Shown: positions 44,460 to 55,203, counted from the stretch's first letter. The stretch is 64,000 bases of DNA from UBA1046 sp012511325 (GCA_050951925.1 JBMNJZ010000001.1:558001-622000), one strand, 5' to 3'. The notes: generated by a model from the sequence alone, not told the origin. Translations and numbers: made by a program.

Positions 44460-45839
44460 GTGGCAGAAGCAGTTCTTTCCGACCCCGGGGGTGAACCCCG
44501 ATTACCGACGGCACTGATTTTACCAGGCAGCTGGCAACTTATCGTGTTGCCCTGCCTTTTTCTTATTATTTATGCTTTCTATGCGGCTTTCGAAGCAGGG
44601 GTAGCTGCGCTTGACGACCATGCGCTGGAGGAAAAAGCGGAGAGCGGTTCCTTGTCGGGCAAATTGCTGCTCAAGGAAACTAAGATGCCCGGCCGCTTTA
44701 TTAGCAGAATTCGCGCTGCTCGCATTGTCTATCTTGCGCTGTATGCGATTGTTATCGCGGACGGTGTCTTAAAAGGCCTGCTGCCGAGATTGTCTGCCTT
44801 CCCGGGTGCAGTCCGTTTCTTGTTGGTGCTGGCCCTGTTGGTACTGGCATTTCTTCTGCTCTATGTGCTGGGCGATCTGTTGGCCAAACAGCAGGGACGG
44901 TCGAGAGCGGAGGCGATTTCTTACCGGGGGATCTATCTGTACAGAATTCTCACTTTGCCTATATTGCCTTTATCGATGCTGGGGACTGTTGTCGGTTCCG
45001 CGCTGAGCAAGCTCTTTAAACTGGAAAACATGGAGGTAGTAGCCGCAGCTACGGAAGAGGATTTGCGAATGATGCTGAGTGCCAGCAAAGAAGCGGGGCA
45101 TATTGAGGAGCAGGATAAGGATCTGATTGAGAATATTTTTGATTTCGACGATAAAAATGTGGCCGAAATTATGACGCACCGAACCGATATATCCGCTTTC
45201 TCCGTCACGGATACTTATGATCAGGTAATGGAACTCGTAACAAATGATCAGTACACCCGATACCCGGTTTATGACGATTCGATCGACAATATTGTCGGCT
45301 TCGTACATGTCAAGGATATTCTGAACTGGCTCTATGAGAAAAAGGATGAAGAATTTGATCTGACACAATTGATGCGTAAACCGTCGTTTACTCCGGAAAC
45401 CAGGAATCTGCGGGATTTGTTCCAGGAAATGCAGCACAGCAGAGCCCAGATGGTAGTGGTGATTGACGAATATGGAGGTACGGCCGGTCTGGTCACCTTG
45501 GAAGATATTGTTGAAGAAATCGTCGGCGAGATAGAAGACGAATACGACGAGGAGGAGATCGCCATTGTCCGCCTGACAGAGGATAGCTGGATGTTACATG
45601 GAACGGCAGAGCTGGAAGATGTTGAGGAGGCCTGTCAGCTGGTGCTGCCGAAAGAGGATTTTGACACGGTGGCGGGTATGATTATCGGCCATCTGGATCG
45701 CATCCCCGAAGAGGGAGAAAATCCGGAGATCGTGGTCAACGGCGGGAGGTTCCGGGTTGAGTCCGTGCAGGATAATCGCATCACTTTGGTGCATTTGCGG
45801 ACATTTGCGGATCCTTCCGGAAAAACCTTTGCCGGCTGA
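44460..45839 (+). CDS. CNNM/CorC-type hemolysin-family protein with CBS pair
   Basis: A 459-residue membrane protein: a hydrophobic CNNM-like (DUF21) region up to about residue 180, then two CBS domains (about 225-345; IMTHRTDISAFSV and VVVIDEYGGTAGLVTLEDIVEE), then a CorC_HlyC C-terminal domain (about 360-450). Related proteins take part in Mg2+ or Co2+ efflux or homeostasis; the hemolysin name is historical. The start is GTG at 44460 with AAGGAG 5 bases upstream. Confidence 0.9.
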   Translation: MAEAVLSDPGGEPRLPTALILPGSWQLIVLPCLFLIIYAFYAAFEAGVAALDDHALEEKAESGSLSGKLLLKETKMPGRFISRIRAARIVYLALYAIVIADGVLKGLLPRLSAFPGAVRFLLVLALLVLAFLLLYVLGDLLAKQQGRSRAEAISYRGIYLYRILTLPILPLSMLGTVVGSALSKLFKLENMEVVAAATEEDLRMMLSASKEAGHIEEQDKDLIENIFDFDDKNVAEIMTHRTDISAFSVTDTYDQVMELVTNDQYTRYPVYDDSIDNIVGFVHVKDILNWLYEKKDEEFDLTQLMRKPSFTPETRNLRDLFQEMQHSRAQMVVVIDEYGGTAGLVTLEDIVEEIVGEIEDEYDEEEIAIVRLTEDSWMLHGTAELEDVEEACQLVLPKEDFDTVAGMIIGHLDRIPEEGENPEIVVNGGRFRVESVQDNRITLVHLRTFADPSGKTFAG

Positions 45840-45855
45840 ATAAATCTGTTATAAT
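45828..45855 (+). promoter_or_regulatory. Candidate promoter of the isomerase gene
   Basis: TTTGCC (45828-45833), 16 bases, TATAAT (45850-45855). The -10 is perfect, the -35 is weak. Confidence 0.4.
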
Positions 45856-45934
45856 ATACTTTTGTATTCAGATCAAAACAGAATATTAATATCAATACTG
45901 TGTTTTTTAGAGCGCAGTTCATGTTGAGGAAAAA

Positions 45935-47578
45935 ATGAGCAGAAAAAAAGCAGAGACCTGGAAAACAGATATCGCCCGTCAGGAGCGCAAAGAAAGGCTG
46001 GCCGGCCAAAGGGACAGCTCCGGCCGGAAGAAGCGTATCCGAAGCTATAATTTGGCCGGCAGGATTATCGGCATTGCAATCACCCTTGTCATAATTTTGT
46101 CCCTGGCAGTCTGGGCTCTGTCCGCGTCAGGCTTGATGCAGCGCTGGGTCACGGCGGTGACGATTGGGGAGACCAAACTGTCGGTAGCTGACGTCAATAC
46201 TGTTTTTGGCTTTCAGGCTATGAGTCCCAGTCGCTGGAACTTGGGCAATGTCTTCACTGACGCGGGTCAACAATTGCTGGAGAATGAACTGTCTTTCGGC
46301 GAGGAGGGATTGAATAATTACCGCGACCATATCAGAAAATATTCCCTGGAGGAATGGAAAGCTACCCTGGCGCTTTATGAAGAGGGTAAGAAAAACGGCT
46401 TCGTCATGCCGGATGAAAGTGTTCAGGCGATGGAATCCGGCATAGAGCAATTTAGGCTATCTGCCGAGCAGCAAGCCGCCCAGTATCAGATTTCGGTGCC
46501 TGTGCTGCTGAAATCTTCTTATGGGCCCGGCAGCCGCTTTGCTGAAATCGAGAATTTCCTCAGAATCAGTTACTATGCGGAAGCCTATCTCAGCGATTAT
46601 TCGCAGAATATTGATATCACTGAAGCGGAAATGGAAGAGGTTTATCAGGAGAGCAAAGAAATGTACGATATGGTCTCATATCATGCATTGACTTTTATTG
46701 CCGAATATCCGGAGCAGGTAACCGACGAAGTGAAAGAAACTGTTGAAAGTCATACGGCTGCTTTGGCCAACAAGATGAAAGATGATCTGGCGGCAGGCAA
46801 GGATTTCTTCACAGCCGCGCTTGAGCATATGGAGGATACCGAAACCAAGAAGCTGCTGTCTGAGGAGCCCGCTTCTTTTGTCCATCAGTATCGGACAATC
46901 AGCAATACTGCTGATCCGGAGCTGAGAACCTGGCTGTTTGAAGCCGGGCGCCAAGCCGGCGAGACGACAATAATCGAGTCAACCTCTGAAGGCACTGCCA
47001 ATCCGAAGCAGGAAGCTGACGCGGCGGATCAGTCGCCTCCCGCAAAATACAAGAGTTATACCGTGGTCAGATTTGACGGCCGTTCGCGCCAGGATGTGAA
47101 ACCCTTTACTACCAGACATATTCTTTTTGCGGCAGAAGAGGATGAGGTAATCACGGATGCTAAGCTCAAGGGAGAGGCTGAGTTAGTGCTGGCGGAATTT
47201 AATCGGGGCGACAAGACGGAAGAAGCCTTTGCAGAATTGGCCAAAAAGCATAGCAAAGACAGCAATGCGGCCGAGGGCGGTCTGTATGAAGAAACCAGAT
47301 TGGGTCAGTTTGTGGAAGAGTATGAAACCTGGGCGCTGGACCCCGCGCGCAAAGAGGGTGATGTAGGTCTTGTTAAAACACAGTTCGGCTATCATTTGAT
47401 CTATTATGTAGGTTCCGAAGGCGAGGAAGTCTGGAAAGAAACCACGGGAGAGAAAATTCTGGCTACCAAAGTCGCTGAATGGCGTGAAGCCCTGGAAGAG
47501 GCTATACCTTATAAAGAAAGCTCTTTCGGCACCAATATGGTAGGGAAAATCGGTTTATTAAAGATCTTGTTCGGCTGA
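45935..47578 (+). CDS. Membrane-anchored peptidyl-prolyl isomerase (PpiC/PrsA-like)
   Basis: A 547-residue protein with a basic cytoplasmic N-terminus (about 47 residues), one membrane segment (IIGIAITLVIILSLAVWAL), a SurA-N-like helical region and a parvulin domain (about 385-510) with RHILFA, FAELAKKHSKDSNAAEGG and TQFGYHLIYY. It lacks a lipobox, unlike PrsA, so it is anchored by the transmembrane helix. It would help fold exported proteins. A candidate promoter (TTTGCC, 16 bases, TATAAT at 45850-45855) lies upstream. Confidence 0.88.
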   Translation: MSRKKAETWKTDIARQERKERLAGQRDSSGRKKRIRSYNLAGRIIGIAITLVIILSLAVWALSASGLMQRWVTAVTIGETKLSVADVNTVFGFQAMSPSRWNLGNVFTDAGQQLLENELSFGEEGLNNYRDHIRKYSLEEWKATLALYEEGKKNGFVMPDESVQAMESGIEQFRLSAEQQAAQYQISVPVLLKSSYGPGSRFAEIENFLRISYYAEAYLSDYSQNIDITEAEMEEVYQESKEMYDMVSYHALTFIAEYPEQVTDEVKETVESHTAALANKMKDDLAAGKDFFTAALEHMEDTETKKLLSEEPASFVHQYRTISNTADPELRTWLFEAGRQAGETTIIESTSEGTANPKQEADAADQSPPAKYKSYTVVRFDGRSRQDVKPFTTRHILFAAEEDEVITDAKLKGEAELVLAEFNRGDKTEEAFAELAKKHSKDSNAAEGGLYEETRLGQFVEEYETWALDPARKEGDVGLVKTQFGYHLIYYVGSEGEEVWKETTGEKILATKVAEWREALEEAIPYKESSFGTNMVGKIGLLKILFG

Positions 47579-47602
47579 GGGTGCATCTGTTAATAAATTT
47601 TA

Positions 47603-47631
47603 TTGACACATGCATTCAAAAATAGTACAAT
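47603..47631 (+). promoter_or_regulatory. Sigma-A promoter of the rpoBC operon
   Basis: A perfect TTGACA (47603-47608), a 17-base spacer, TACAAT (47626-47631). Predicted start near 47638, giving a leader of about 190 bases before rpoB. Confidence 0.82.
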
Positions 47632-47737
47632 TGTTAGACGTGTCACTAAGTCTGGAGGTGTGCTTATTCTTATATATTCTGCGCCCGGCGGACTATTGCT
47701 GACGATCTATTATCTGCTTAAGTAAAGATGTGACAAT

Positions 47738-47805
47738 GAAACCTGCTCGTACCTGTTATGGTAGGGCGGGTTATTCTGCCGTCACTCCAATCGGCTGTGC
47801 CGATT
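47738..47805 (+). promoter_or_regulatory. Structured rpoB leader with two hairpins
   Basis: First stem: CCTGCTCGTACC against GGTAGGGCGGG, about 11 pairs with one bulge. Second stem: a perfect AATCGGC-TGT-GCCGATT (47789-47805), ending about 10 bases before the AGGTGAT binding site of rpoB. It may set RNA polymerase subunit synthesis by attenuation or translation control (inference). Confidence 0.5.
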
Positions 47806-47825
47806 TAGTCGTGAGGTGATCGTTG

Positions 47826-50800
47826 ATGGTAAAGCCCGTTCAGTATGGACGAACCGAAAGAGTTACTTATTCGAAGATCGACGAGATTATCGATATCCCC
47901 AATCTACTGGAGATTCAGAAAGAGAGTTATAGATGGTTTATTGAAGAAGGTTTGATGGAAGTCCTGGAAGAAGCTTCTCCAATTACCGATTTTTCAGGCG
48001 ATATTGAATTATCTTTTATCGGCCGCGAATTTGACATAGATAACCCTACCTATTCTGTCGAAGAATGCAAAGAGCGCGATGCCAACTATGCGGCTAAGCT
48101 GTATGTGCATGTCCGCCTGCATACCAAGGTCAATGATGTAATCAAAGATCAAAGCGTATATATTGGTGAATTCCCTGTAATGACGGAGACGGGCACCTTT
48201 ATTATCAATGGCGCCGAGCGTGTCATTATCAGCCAATTGGTGCGTTCGCCGGGGGCTTACTTCGGTACGGAAAAAGACAAGAATGATGCCATATTATATA
48301 CGGGGCAAATCATTCCCAACCGCGGAGCCTGGCTGGAATTTGAATCTGACGCCAATGGCTTGCTCTGGGTCAGGATCGACCGCACGAGAAAATTTCATCT
48401 GACAATTTTCCTGCGTTCGCTGGGTTTTGGCACCGATATGGAGATTCAGGAGATCTTCGGCGATGAAGAAAACCTGATGCGCACAATGCAAAAAGATGGC
48501 TGCAGTTCAGAAATGGAAGGCCTGCAGGAAATGTTCAAGAAACTGCGCTCAGGCGAGGTATATACCCGCGAGGGGGCGGAAAGCTTTCTGCAGAATATGT
48601 TCTTTGACGCTAATCGCTATGATCTGGCCAAAGTAGGCATTTATAAAGTCAACAAAAAATTATCGCTCGCCGACCGCGTTGTCGGACATCGGGCGGCAAC
48701 CGATGTTATTGATGAAGATGGCGAGATTCTGGCATTGAAAGACGATATCATCACCAAAGAAATGGCCGACTATATTCAGAACTCCGGCGTTAACCATCTG
48801 GACATTTATCCGATCCAGATGGTCGGTGAAAATTTAGTCCAATATGAGCATCAACTCCGTGTTGTGGGCAACGGCCGCGTAGTCGCGCCCAAGTATCTGT
48901 TGCGTTTCTTCAATGAAGAAGAACTGGCAGAAGTTGATTTCGACAAATGCGGTATCAATGAGCTGGTCCGCACTTCGGTGCTGCGCGCTTTGGCTAAGGA
49001 AGCCAGGGAAAGTGATGATCCGGTCGCTGCTCTGGTCAAGCTGCTCAAATATCATCAGCGCGATTTAATCCCTCATCATCTGACGGTTGACGATATTCTG
49101 GCCGCTGTCAGTTATTTTATCGGATTGAACTACGGAGTCGGCGAAATAGATGATATTGACCATCTGGGCAATCGCCGTATCCGTTCCGTCGGCGAGCTCT
49201 TGCAGAATCAGATGAGACTGGGATTCTCACGCATGGATCGTGTTATACGCGAGCGTATGCAGTCTCTGTCCGATAAGACAAATGCCGAGGCTAAGGATAT
49301 TGTCAATACACGCCCTGTCAGCGCCGCCATCAAGGAATTTTTCGGTTCGTCGCAATTGTCTCAGTTCCTGGATCAGACAAATCCTCTGGCCGAGCTTACT
49401 CATAAGAGACGCCTATCCGCTCTTGGACCCGGCGGGCTTTCCAGGGAGAGGGCAAATTTTGAAGTTCGCGATGTCCACTCTTCCTATTATGGCAGGATGT
49501 GTCCGATCGAAACTCCTGAAGGACCGAATATCGGTCTGATCAATTCGTTGGCCACCTATGCCAGGGTTAATAAATACGGCTTCATCGAGACTCCTTATCG
49601 TGTCTATGACAAAGAAAAAGGCGTGGTTACTGAGGAAATCCGCTACATGACTGCCGATGAAGAAGATTATTATAATATTGCTCAGGCCAATGAGCCGCTG
49701 ACAGATGAAGGCAGGTTCGTCTCAGAATTAGTTGTCTGCCGTTATCTGAATCAATTTCTTGAATTGCCGCCGGAGCAAGTCGACCTGATGGATGTTTCGC
49801 CCAAACAACTGGTATCGGTGGCAACTTCCCTGATTCCTTTCCTGGGCAATGACGATGCCAACCGCGCTCTGATGGGCTCTAATATGCAAAGACAGGCAGT
49901 TCCCCTGATCAAGACTGAGGCGCCAATTATCGGCACCGGTATTGAACACCGGGCAGCCAAGGATTCCGGGGTCTGCATTGTCGCCGAAAATGACGGCGTG
50001 GTTGAGTTTGTGGCGGCGGATCTGATCTTAGTTCGCACCGGGGAAAATGAAATCGATAAATATGCGCTGACCAAATATGTGCGCTCCAACCAGGGAACCT
50101 GCATCAATCAAAGACCGCTGGTCAAAAAGGGCGATACCGTCAAAGCAGGCGATATTATTGCCGATGGTCCGTCAACAGCTGATGGCGAATTGGCACTGGG
50201 CAAAAATGTGCTGATCGGTTTCATGACCTGGGAAGGTTACAATTATGAAGATGCGATTTTGATCAGTGAGCGCCTGGTTCGTGATGATGTGTACACCTCA
50301 ATTCATATTACGGAATATGAATGCGAAGCCAGAGATACTAAATTAGGGCCGGAGGAAATCACGAGAGAGATTCCCAATGTCGGCGATGATGCATTGAAAG
50401 ATCTCGATGAAGAAGGCGTTGTCCGTATCGGCGCCGAAGTTCATGCGGGGGATATCATTGTCGGCAAGGTTACGCCCAAGGGCGAAACAGAATTGACTCC
50501 GGAGGAAAGACTCTATCGTGCCATTTTCGGCGAGAAAGTCCGCGAAGTCAGAGATACATCCGTGCGCGTTCCGCATGGCGAGTCCGGCATTATTGTCGAT
50601 GTCAAAGTTTTTACCAGAGAAGATGATGAGCAGCTCAAACATGGTGTTTCCAAGCTGGTACGAGTCTATATCGCCCAGAAGAGAAAAATTTCCGTTGGCG
50701 ATAAAATGGCCGGACGACACGGCAATAAAGGTGTTATATCCCGTATCTTGCCTGAAGAGGATATGCCGTTCATGCCTGACGGCACACCGCTGGATATTGT

Positions 50801-51599
50801 GCTGAGTCCTCTGGGCGTGCCTTCCCGCATGAATATCGGTCAACTGTTGGAAGTTCACTTGGGCCTGGCCGCTAAGAAGCTCGGCTGGCGCGTATCAACT
50901 CCTGTCTTTGACGGCGCGGTAGAAAGTGATGTTGTTGAAGCGTTTAAACTGGCCGGCATCGATGATGACGGTAAAACTATTCTCTATGACGGACGTACCG
51001 GCGAGCCTTTTGAGAACAGGATTACAGTGGGCATCATGTACTATCTTAAGCTCTTGCATCTGGTTGATGATAAGATCCATGCCCGTTCGATCGGGCCGTA
51101 CTCACTGGTTACGCAACAGCCGCTGGGCGGCAAAGCTCAGTTCGGCGGTCAAAGATTCGGGGAGATGGAGGTCTGGGCACTGGAGGCCTATGGCGCGGCT
51201 TACACATTGCAGGAGATTCTGACAGTCAAGTCAGACGATATCCAGGGTCGGACCAAGACCTATGAGGCTATTGTCAAGGGAGAAAATATCCCTGAACCCG
51301 GAGTTCCGGAAGCATTTAAAGTCCTGGTCAAGGAACTTCAGTCTCTGGCACTGGATGTTAGAATTATCGATGAAAAGAATGAACTGGTAGAAATCAAAGA
51401 CGTCTCCGGTGAAGAGCAGGAGACTGCCGCCAGTGTCATTAAGGATCTGACTGATCTGCTGGGGGATACGCCCCTGAGCGCCAGCGAACTGGCCGCGGCC
51501 GGCTATACTGCCGGCGAGCTCACAGCCGAGGGCGATATTGAAGCAATAATGTCAGAAGAGCTGGAAGCGGACGACGCGGACGCGGAAGAAGAGATGTAA
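47826..51599 (+). CDS. rpoB: RNA polymerase beta subunit
   Basis: 1257 residues with all main beta-subunit regions. The rifampicin pocket reads FFGSSQLSQFLDQTNPLAEL and THKRRLSALGPGGLSRERA, with the key Ser, His and Asp positions in their sensitive form. The C-terminus ends in an acidic tail. ATG 47826 has AGGTGAT at a suitable distance; a TTG three bases earlier is less likely. Unlike most bacteria, rplK-rplA-rplJ-rplL do not precede it; a peptidyl-prolyl isomerase gene does. rpoC follows 19 bases after the stop. Confidence 0.98.
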   Translation: MVKPVQYGRTERVTYSKIDEIIDIPNLLEIQKESYRWFIEEGLMEVLEEASPITDFSGDIELSFIGREFDIDNPTYSVEECKERDANYAAKLYVHVRLHTKVNDVIKDQSVYIGEFPVMTETGTFIINGAERVIISQLVRSPGAYFGTEKDKNDAILYTGQIIPNRGAWLEFESDANGLLWVRIDRTRKFHLTIFLRSLGFGTDMEIQEIFGDEENLMRTMQKDGCSSEMEGLQEMFKKLRSGEVYTREGAESFLQNMFFDANRYDLAKVGIYKVNKKLSLADRVVGHRAATDVIDEDGEILALKDDIITKEMADYIQNSGVNHLDIYPIQMVGENLVQYEHQLRVVGNGRVVAPKYLLRFFNEEELAEVDFDKCGINELVRTSVLRALAKEARESDDPVAALVKLLKYHQRDLIPHHLTVDDILAAVSYFIGLNYGVGEIDDIDHLGNRRIRSVGELLQNQMRLGFSRMDRVIRERMQSLSDKTNAEAKDIVNTRPVSAAIKEFFGSSQLSQFLDQTNPLAELTHKRRLSALGPGGLSRERANFEVRDVHSSYYGRMCPIETPEGPNIGLINSLATYARVNKYGFIETPYRVYDKEKGVVTEEIRYMTADEEDYYNIAQANEPLTDEGRFVSELVVCRYLNQFLELPPEQVDLMDVSPKQLVSVATSLIPFLGNDDANRALMGSNMQRQAVPLIKTEAPIIGTGIEHRAAKDSGVCIVAENDGVVEFVAADLILVRTGENEIDKYALTKYVRSNQGTCINQRPLVKKGDTVKAGDIIADGPSTADGELALGKNVLIGFMTWEGYNYEDAILISERLVRDDVYTSIHITEYECEARDTKLGPEEITREIPNVGDDALKDLDEEGVVRIGAEVHAGDIIVGKVTPKGETELTPEERLYRAIFGEKVREVRDTSVRVPHGESGIIVDVKVFTREDDEQLKHGVSKLVRVYIAQKRKISVGDKMAGRHGNKGVISRILPEEDMPFMPDGTPLDIVLSPLGVPSRMNIGQLLEVHLGLAAKKLGWRVSTPVFDGAVESDVVEAFKLAGIDDDGKTILYDGRTGEPFENRITVGIMYYLKLLHLVDDKIHARSIGPYSLVTQQPLGGKAQFGGQRFGEMEVWALEAYGAAYTLQEILTVKSDDIQGRTKTYEAIVKGENIPEPGVPEAFKVLVKELQSLALDVRIIDEKNELVEIKDVSGEEQETAASVIKDLTDLLGDTPLSASELAAAGYTAGELTAEGDIEAIMSEELEADDADAEEEM

Positions 51600-51618
51600 G
51601 TTCTGGATGAGGGATAAT

Positions 51619-54600
51619 ATGTCGGAAATCAATAATTTTGAAGCAATCGGAATTGGCCTGGCTTCTCCGGAAAAAATTCTGGAATGGTCTCATGGCGAGG
51701 TCAAAAAACCTGAAACAATCAATTACCGCACTCTGAAACCGGAACTGGACGGCCTGTTCTGCGAAAAGATTTTCGGACCGACCAAGGACTGGGAATGTCA
51801 CTGCGGTAAATATAAAAAAATCAGATATAAAGGCATCGTTTGTGATCGCTGCGGTGTTGAAGTAACCAGATCCAAGGTCAGGCGGGAGAGAATGGGCCAT
51901 ATACGTCTGGCCGCGCCTGTCTCTCATATTTGGTACTTCCGCGGCATTCCCAGCCGCATGGGCCTGGTTCTGGATATGTCACCCCGCAATCTGGAGAAAA
52001 TTCTCTATTTTGCCGCCTATATTGTGATTGATCCGGGCTCTACCGATCTCAACAAATACGATATTATTAACGAGCGCGAATATAGAGAGTATATTGCTGA
52101 ATATGGGCGGCATGACTTCGTAGCCAAAATGGGCGCTGAAGCGATCAAGGACCTGCTGAACCAGATTGATATTGACCAACTGGCTGACGATTTGCGCGAA
52201 CAGCTGCAGCAGGCAAAAGGCCAGAGAAAAAGCCGGCTGATCAAACGTCTGGAAGTTATTGAAGCCTTTAAGCTCTCAGGCTTTGAGCCCGGCTGGATGG
52301 TGTTGGATGTGTTGCCGGTGCTGCCGCCGGAGCTAAGGCCGATGGTCCAGCTTGATGGCGGCCGCTTTGCCACTTCCGATCTCAATGACCTTTATCGCCG
52401 GGTGATTAACCGCAACAACCGGCTCAATAAATTATTGCAGCTGGGTGCTCCTAATATAATCGTTAGAAATGAAAAAAGGATGCTGCAGGAAGCAGTAGAT
52501 GCTCTGATCGACAACGGCCGCCGCGGCAGAGCGGTAACCGGTGCCGGCAACCGCGCCCTAAAATCCCTTTCTGATTTGCTTAAAGGCAAGCAGGGTCGCT
52601 TCCGCCAGAATCTGCTCGGTAAACGTGTCGACTACTCCGGCCGTTCTGTTATTGTTGTCGGACCTGAGTTAAAGATGCATCAGTGCGGCTTGCCTAAGGA
52701 AATGGCTCTCGAGCTGTTCAAACCTTTCGTAATGAGGGAGATCGTCAAGCATGAATTGGCTCAAAACATCAAGTCGGCCCGCCGTCTGGTTGAGCGCGGC
52801 GGCGATCTGGTCTGGGATACGCTTGAAAATGTTATCAAGGATCACCCGGTTCTTCTGAACAGAGCGCCAACATTGCACCGTTTGGGCATTCAGGCCTTTG
52901 AGCCGGTTCTGGTTGAGGGTCGCGCTATCCAGCTGCATCCTCTGGTCTGCACCGCATATAATGCGGACTTCGATGGTGACCAGATGGCTGTTCACGTGCC
53001 TCTGTCTACCGAGGCGCAGGCCGAGGCCAGATTTTTGATGCTGGCATCCAACAATCTGCTCAAACCTCAGGATGGCAAACCGGTTGCGGTACCGACTCAG
53101 GATATGGTCCTGGGTATCTATTATCTGACTATTGACAAGGAGCCGGATGATTTTGATCCGGCAGCCGAACTTCCAGCTTTCAGCGACTTTGACGAAGCCA
53201 GGATGGCTTATGAGATGAAGATTATTACTTTGCATCAGGCAATTAAAGTGCGGAGAACGGTTGAAATAGACGGCAAAACCATCAGTAGCGTTATCACCAC
53301 GACCATGGGTCGATTGATCTTTAATGCGATTATTCCTCAGGATCTGGGCTTTGTCGATCGCTCTCAGGGCGGCAAAGATCTGCTCAAGCTGGAATGTGAT
53401 TTCCTGGTCGGCAAGAAACGTCTGGGTGAGATCATTGAGCGCTGCATCCATATTCATGGCATTACTAAGACGTCAAAAATCCTGGATGAGATTAAAACCT
53501 TGGGTTATCACTATTCAACGGTCGGGGGCATTTCGATCGGTATCTTTGATATGGTAGTGCCCGATGTCAAAGAAACTCTAATTGCGGAGGCCGAAGTCCA
53601 GGTTGCGGAGATCAACCGTCGCTATCAGCGCGGCTTGCTCAATAATGATGGTCGTTATCGCGCCGTTGTCGATATTTGGCGCCGGACAACGGATGCCATT
53701 ACTGAGGCACTGAAGGATAATTTGGGTCGATTTAATCCCGTCTATATGATGTCTCAGTCAGGCGCGAGAGGGAATATCAACCAGATTAAGCAACTAGCAG
53801 GAATGCGCGGCAATATGGCCGATACGACCGGTCGCACAGTGGAAATTCCGATCAAGTCCAACCTGCGTGAAGGTATGAATGTTCTGGAATTCTTTATCTC
53901 TTCCCACGGTGCCCGCAAATCTCTGTCAGATACTGCTTTGAAGACAGCTGACTCCGGCTACCTGACCAGGCGCCTGGTCGATATTGCCCAAGATGTGATC
54001 ATCCGCGAGGAAGATTGCGGAACCAGGAATTATATCGAAGTATCCGCCATTACGGTAGGCAGCAAAAACAATCGCAGAAATGTTCAGAAATTGTATGACC
54101 GCGTCCGCGGTCGTTATGCAGCTGCTGATGTGGTCAATCCGCTGACTCAGGAGATCATCGTTAAAGCCGGTGAACTGATTTCCAATAATCAGGCTCAGAT
54201 TATTGAAAATTCGGGTCTGGAGAAAGTCAAAATCAGAAGCAATCTAACCTGTGCCTGTGTCTCCGGCGTTTGCGCAAAGTGCTATGGTATCAATTTGGCT
54301 ACAGGTGAGCCTGCCGTTGTTGGCGAGGCCGTGGGTATTATGGCCGCTCAGTCTATCGGTGAGCCCGGAACCCAGTTGACTATGCGTACATTCCACACCG
54401 GCGGCATTGCCTCAGGTGATGATATTACACAGGGTCTGCCGCGCGTCGAGGAGCTGTTTGAGGCCAGGAAGCCTAAGGGGCAGGCTGTAATCGCTGAGCT
54501 TGAAGGTGTGGTTTCCATCGTTGAAACCGATAAGCGCAAGCGTGAGGTTACTATTACTTCGGCCGAGGGAGAGAGCATAGTCCATTCGATACCGTTATCA

Positions 54601-55203
54601 ACTCCCATTATCGTTGACGAAGGCGATAATGTTGAGATCGGCGATCTGATCACAGACGGCTCGGTTAATCCGCAAGATATTATGAAGATCAAGGGAGCGG
54701 AAGGAGTCCAGAAATATATTATTACCGAGGTGCTCAAGGTCTATAAGAATAACGGCGTTGAGATCAATGATAAACATGTCGAGATTATTACCCGCCAGAT
54801 GTTGCGCAAATGCAAGATCGAAGACTCCGGTGATACCCACATGCTTACCGGCAGTTTAGTGGATATGTTTGACTTTGAAAGAGCCAATGCGGAGGCTGAA
54901 GCTCAGGGTCTACGGCCGGCCGAAGGTAATCGTGTCCTGCTCGGCATTACCAAGGCTTCGCTGGCCACTGATTCTTTCCTGTCCGCCGCGTCCTTCCAGG
55001 AGACGACAAGAGTTCTTACCGATGCGGCAGTCAAAGGCAAAGTAGATCCTCTGCTGGGGCTTAAAGAAAATGTCATCATCGGCAAGTTGATTCCGGCCGG
55101 CAGCGGCATGCAGCGTTATCGCAATATCACCGCTATACCGGTGGTGCCTGAGAATCAAGAGTTGTTGGAAGAGACCGCGGCGCAGGCCAGAGTCTCGGTC
55201 TAA
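51619..55203 (+). CDS. rpoC: RNA polymerase beta' subunit
   Basis: 1194 residues. The N-terminal zinc site is CHCGKYKKIRYKGIVCDRC, the Mg-binding active site is NADFDGDQMAVH, and the second zinc site is CACVSGVCAKC. I set the start at ATG 51619 (MSEINNFEAIGIG) with GAGGG 5 bases upstream; ATG 51607 is possible and adds four residues. Downstream the usual rpsL-rpsG-fusA genes are missing; a D-serine dehydratase gene follows after 26 bases. Confidence 0.98.
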   Translation: MSEINNFEAIGIGLASPEKILEWSHGEVKKPETINYRTLKPELDGLFCEKIFGPTKDWECHCGKYKKIRYKGIVCDRCGVEVTRSKVRRERMGHIRLAAPVSHIWYFRGIPSRMGLVLDMSPRNLEKILYFAAYIVIDPGSTDLNKYDIINEREYREYIAEYGRHDFVAKMGAEAIKDLLNQIDIDQLADDLREQLQQAKGQRKSRLIKRLEVIEAFKLSGFEPGWMVLDVLPVLPPELRPMVQLDGGRFATSDLNDLYRRVINRNNRLNKLLQLGAPNIIVRNEKRMLQEAVDALIDNGRRGRAVTGAGNRALKSLSDLLKGKQGRFRQNLLGKRVDYSGRSVIVVGPELKMHQCGLPKEMALELFKPFVMREIVKHELAQNIKSARRLVERGGDLVWDTLENVIKDHPVLLNRAPTLHRLGIQAFEPVLVEGRAIQLHPLVCTAYNADFDGDQMAVHVPLSTEAQAEARFLMLASNNLLKPQDGKPVAVPTQDMVLGIYYLTIDKEPDDFDPAAELPAFSDFDEARMAYEMKIITLHQAIKVRRTVEIDGKTISSVITTTMGRLIFNAIIPQDLGFVDRSQGGKDLLKLECDFLVGKKRLGEIIERCIHIHGITKTSKILDEIKTLGYHYSTVGGISIGIFDMVVPDVKETLIAEAEVQVAEINRRYQRGLLNNDGRYRAVVDIWRRTTDAITEALKDNLGRFNPVYMMSQSGARGNINQIKQLAGMRGNMADTTGRTVEIPIKSNLREGMNVLEFFISSHGARKSLSDTALKTADSGYLTRRLVDIAQDVIIREEDCGTRNYIEVSAITVGSKNNRRNVQKLYDRVRGRYAAADVVNPLTQEIIVKAGELISNNQAQIIENSGLEKVKIRSNLTCACVSGVCAKCYGINLATGEPAVVGEAVGIMAAQSIGEPGTQLTMRTFHTGGIASGDDITQGLPRVEELFEARKPKGQAVIAELEGVVSIVETDKRKREVTITSAEGESIVHSIPLSTPIIVDEGDNVEIGDLITDGSVNPQDIMKIKGAEGVQKYIITEVLKVYKNNGVEINDKHVEIITRQMLRKCKIEDSGDTHMLTGSLVDMFDFERANAEAEAQGLRPAEGNRVLLGITKASLATDSFLSAASFQETTRVLTDAAVKGKVDPLLGLKENVIIGKLIPAGSGMQRYRNITAIPVVPENQELLEETAAQARVSV

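Noticed and set aside
47660..47725. A 21-codon leader peptide upstream of rpoB starting with GTG
   Set aside because: The start is only 1 base after GGAGG, too close for normal initiation, and the alternative GTG frame stops after 14 codons.
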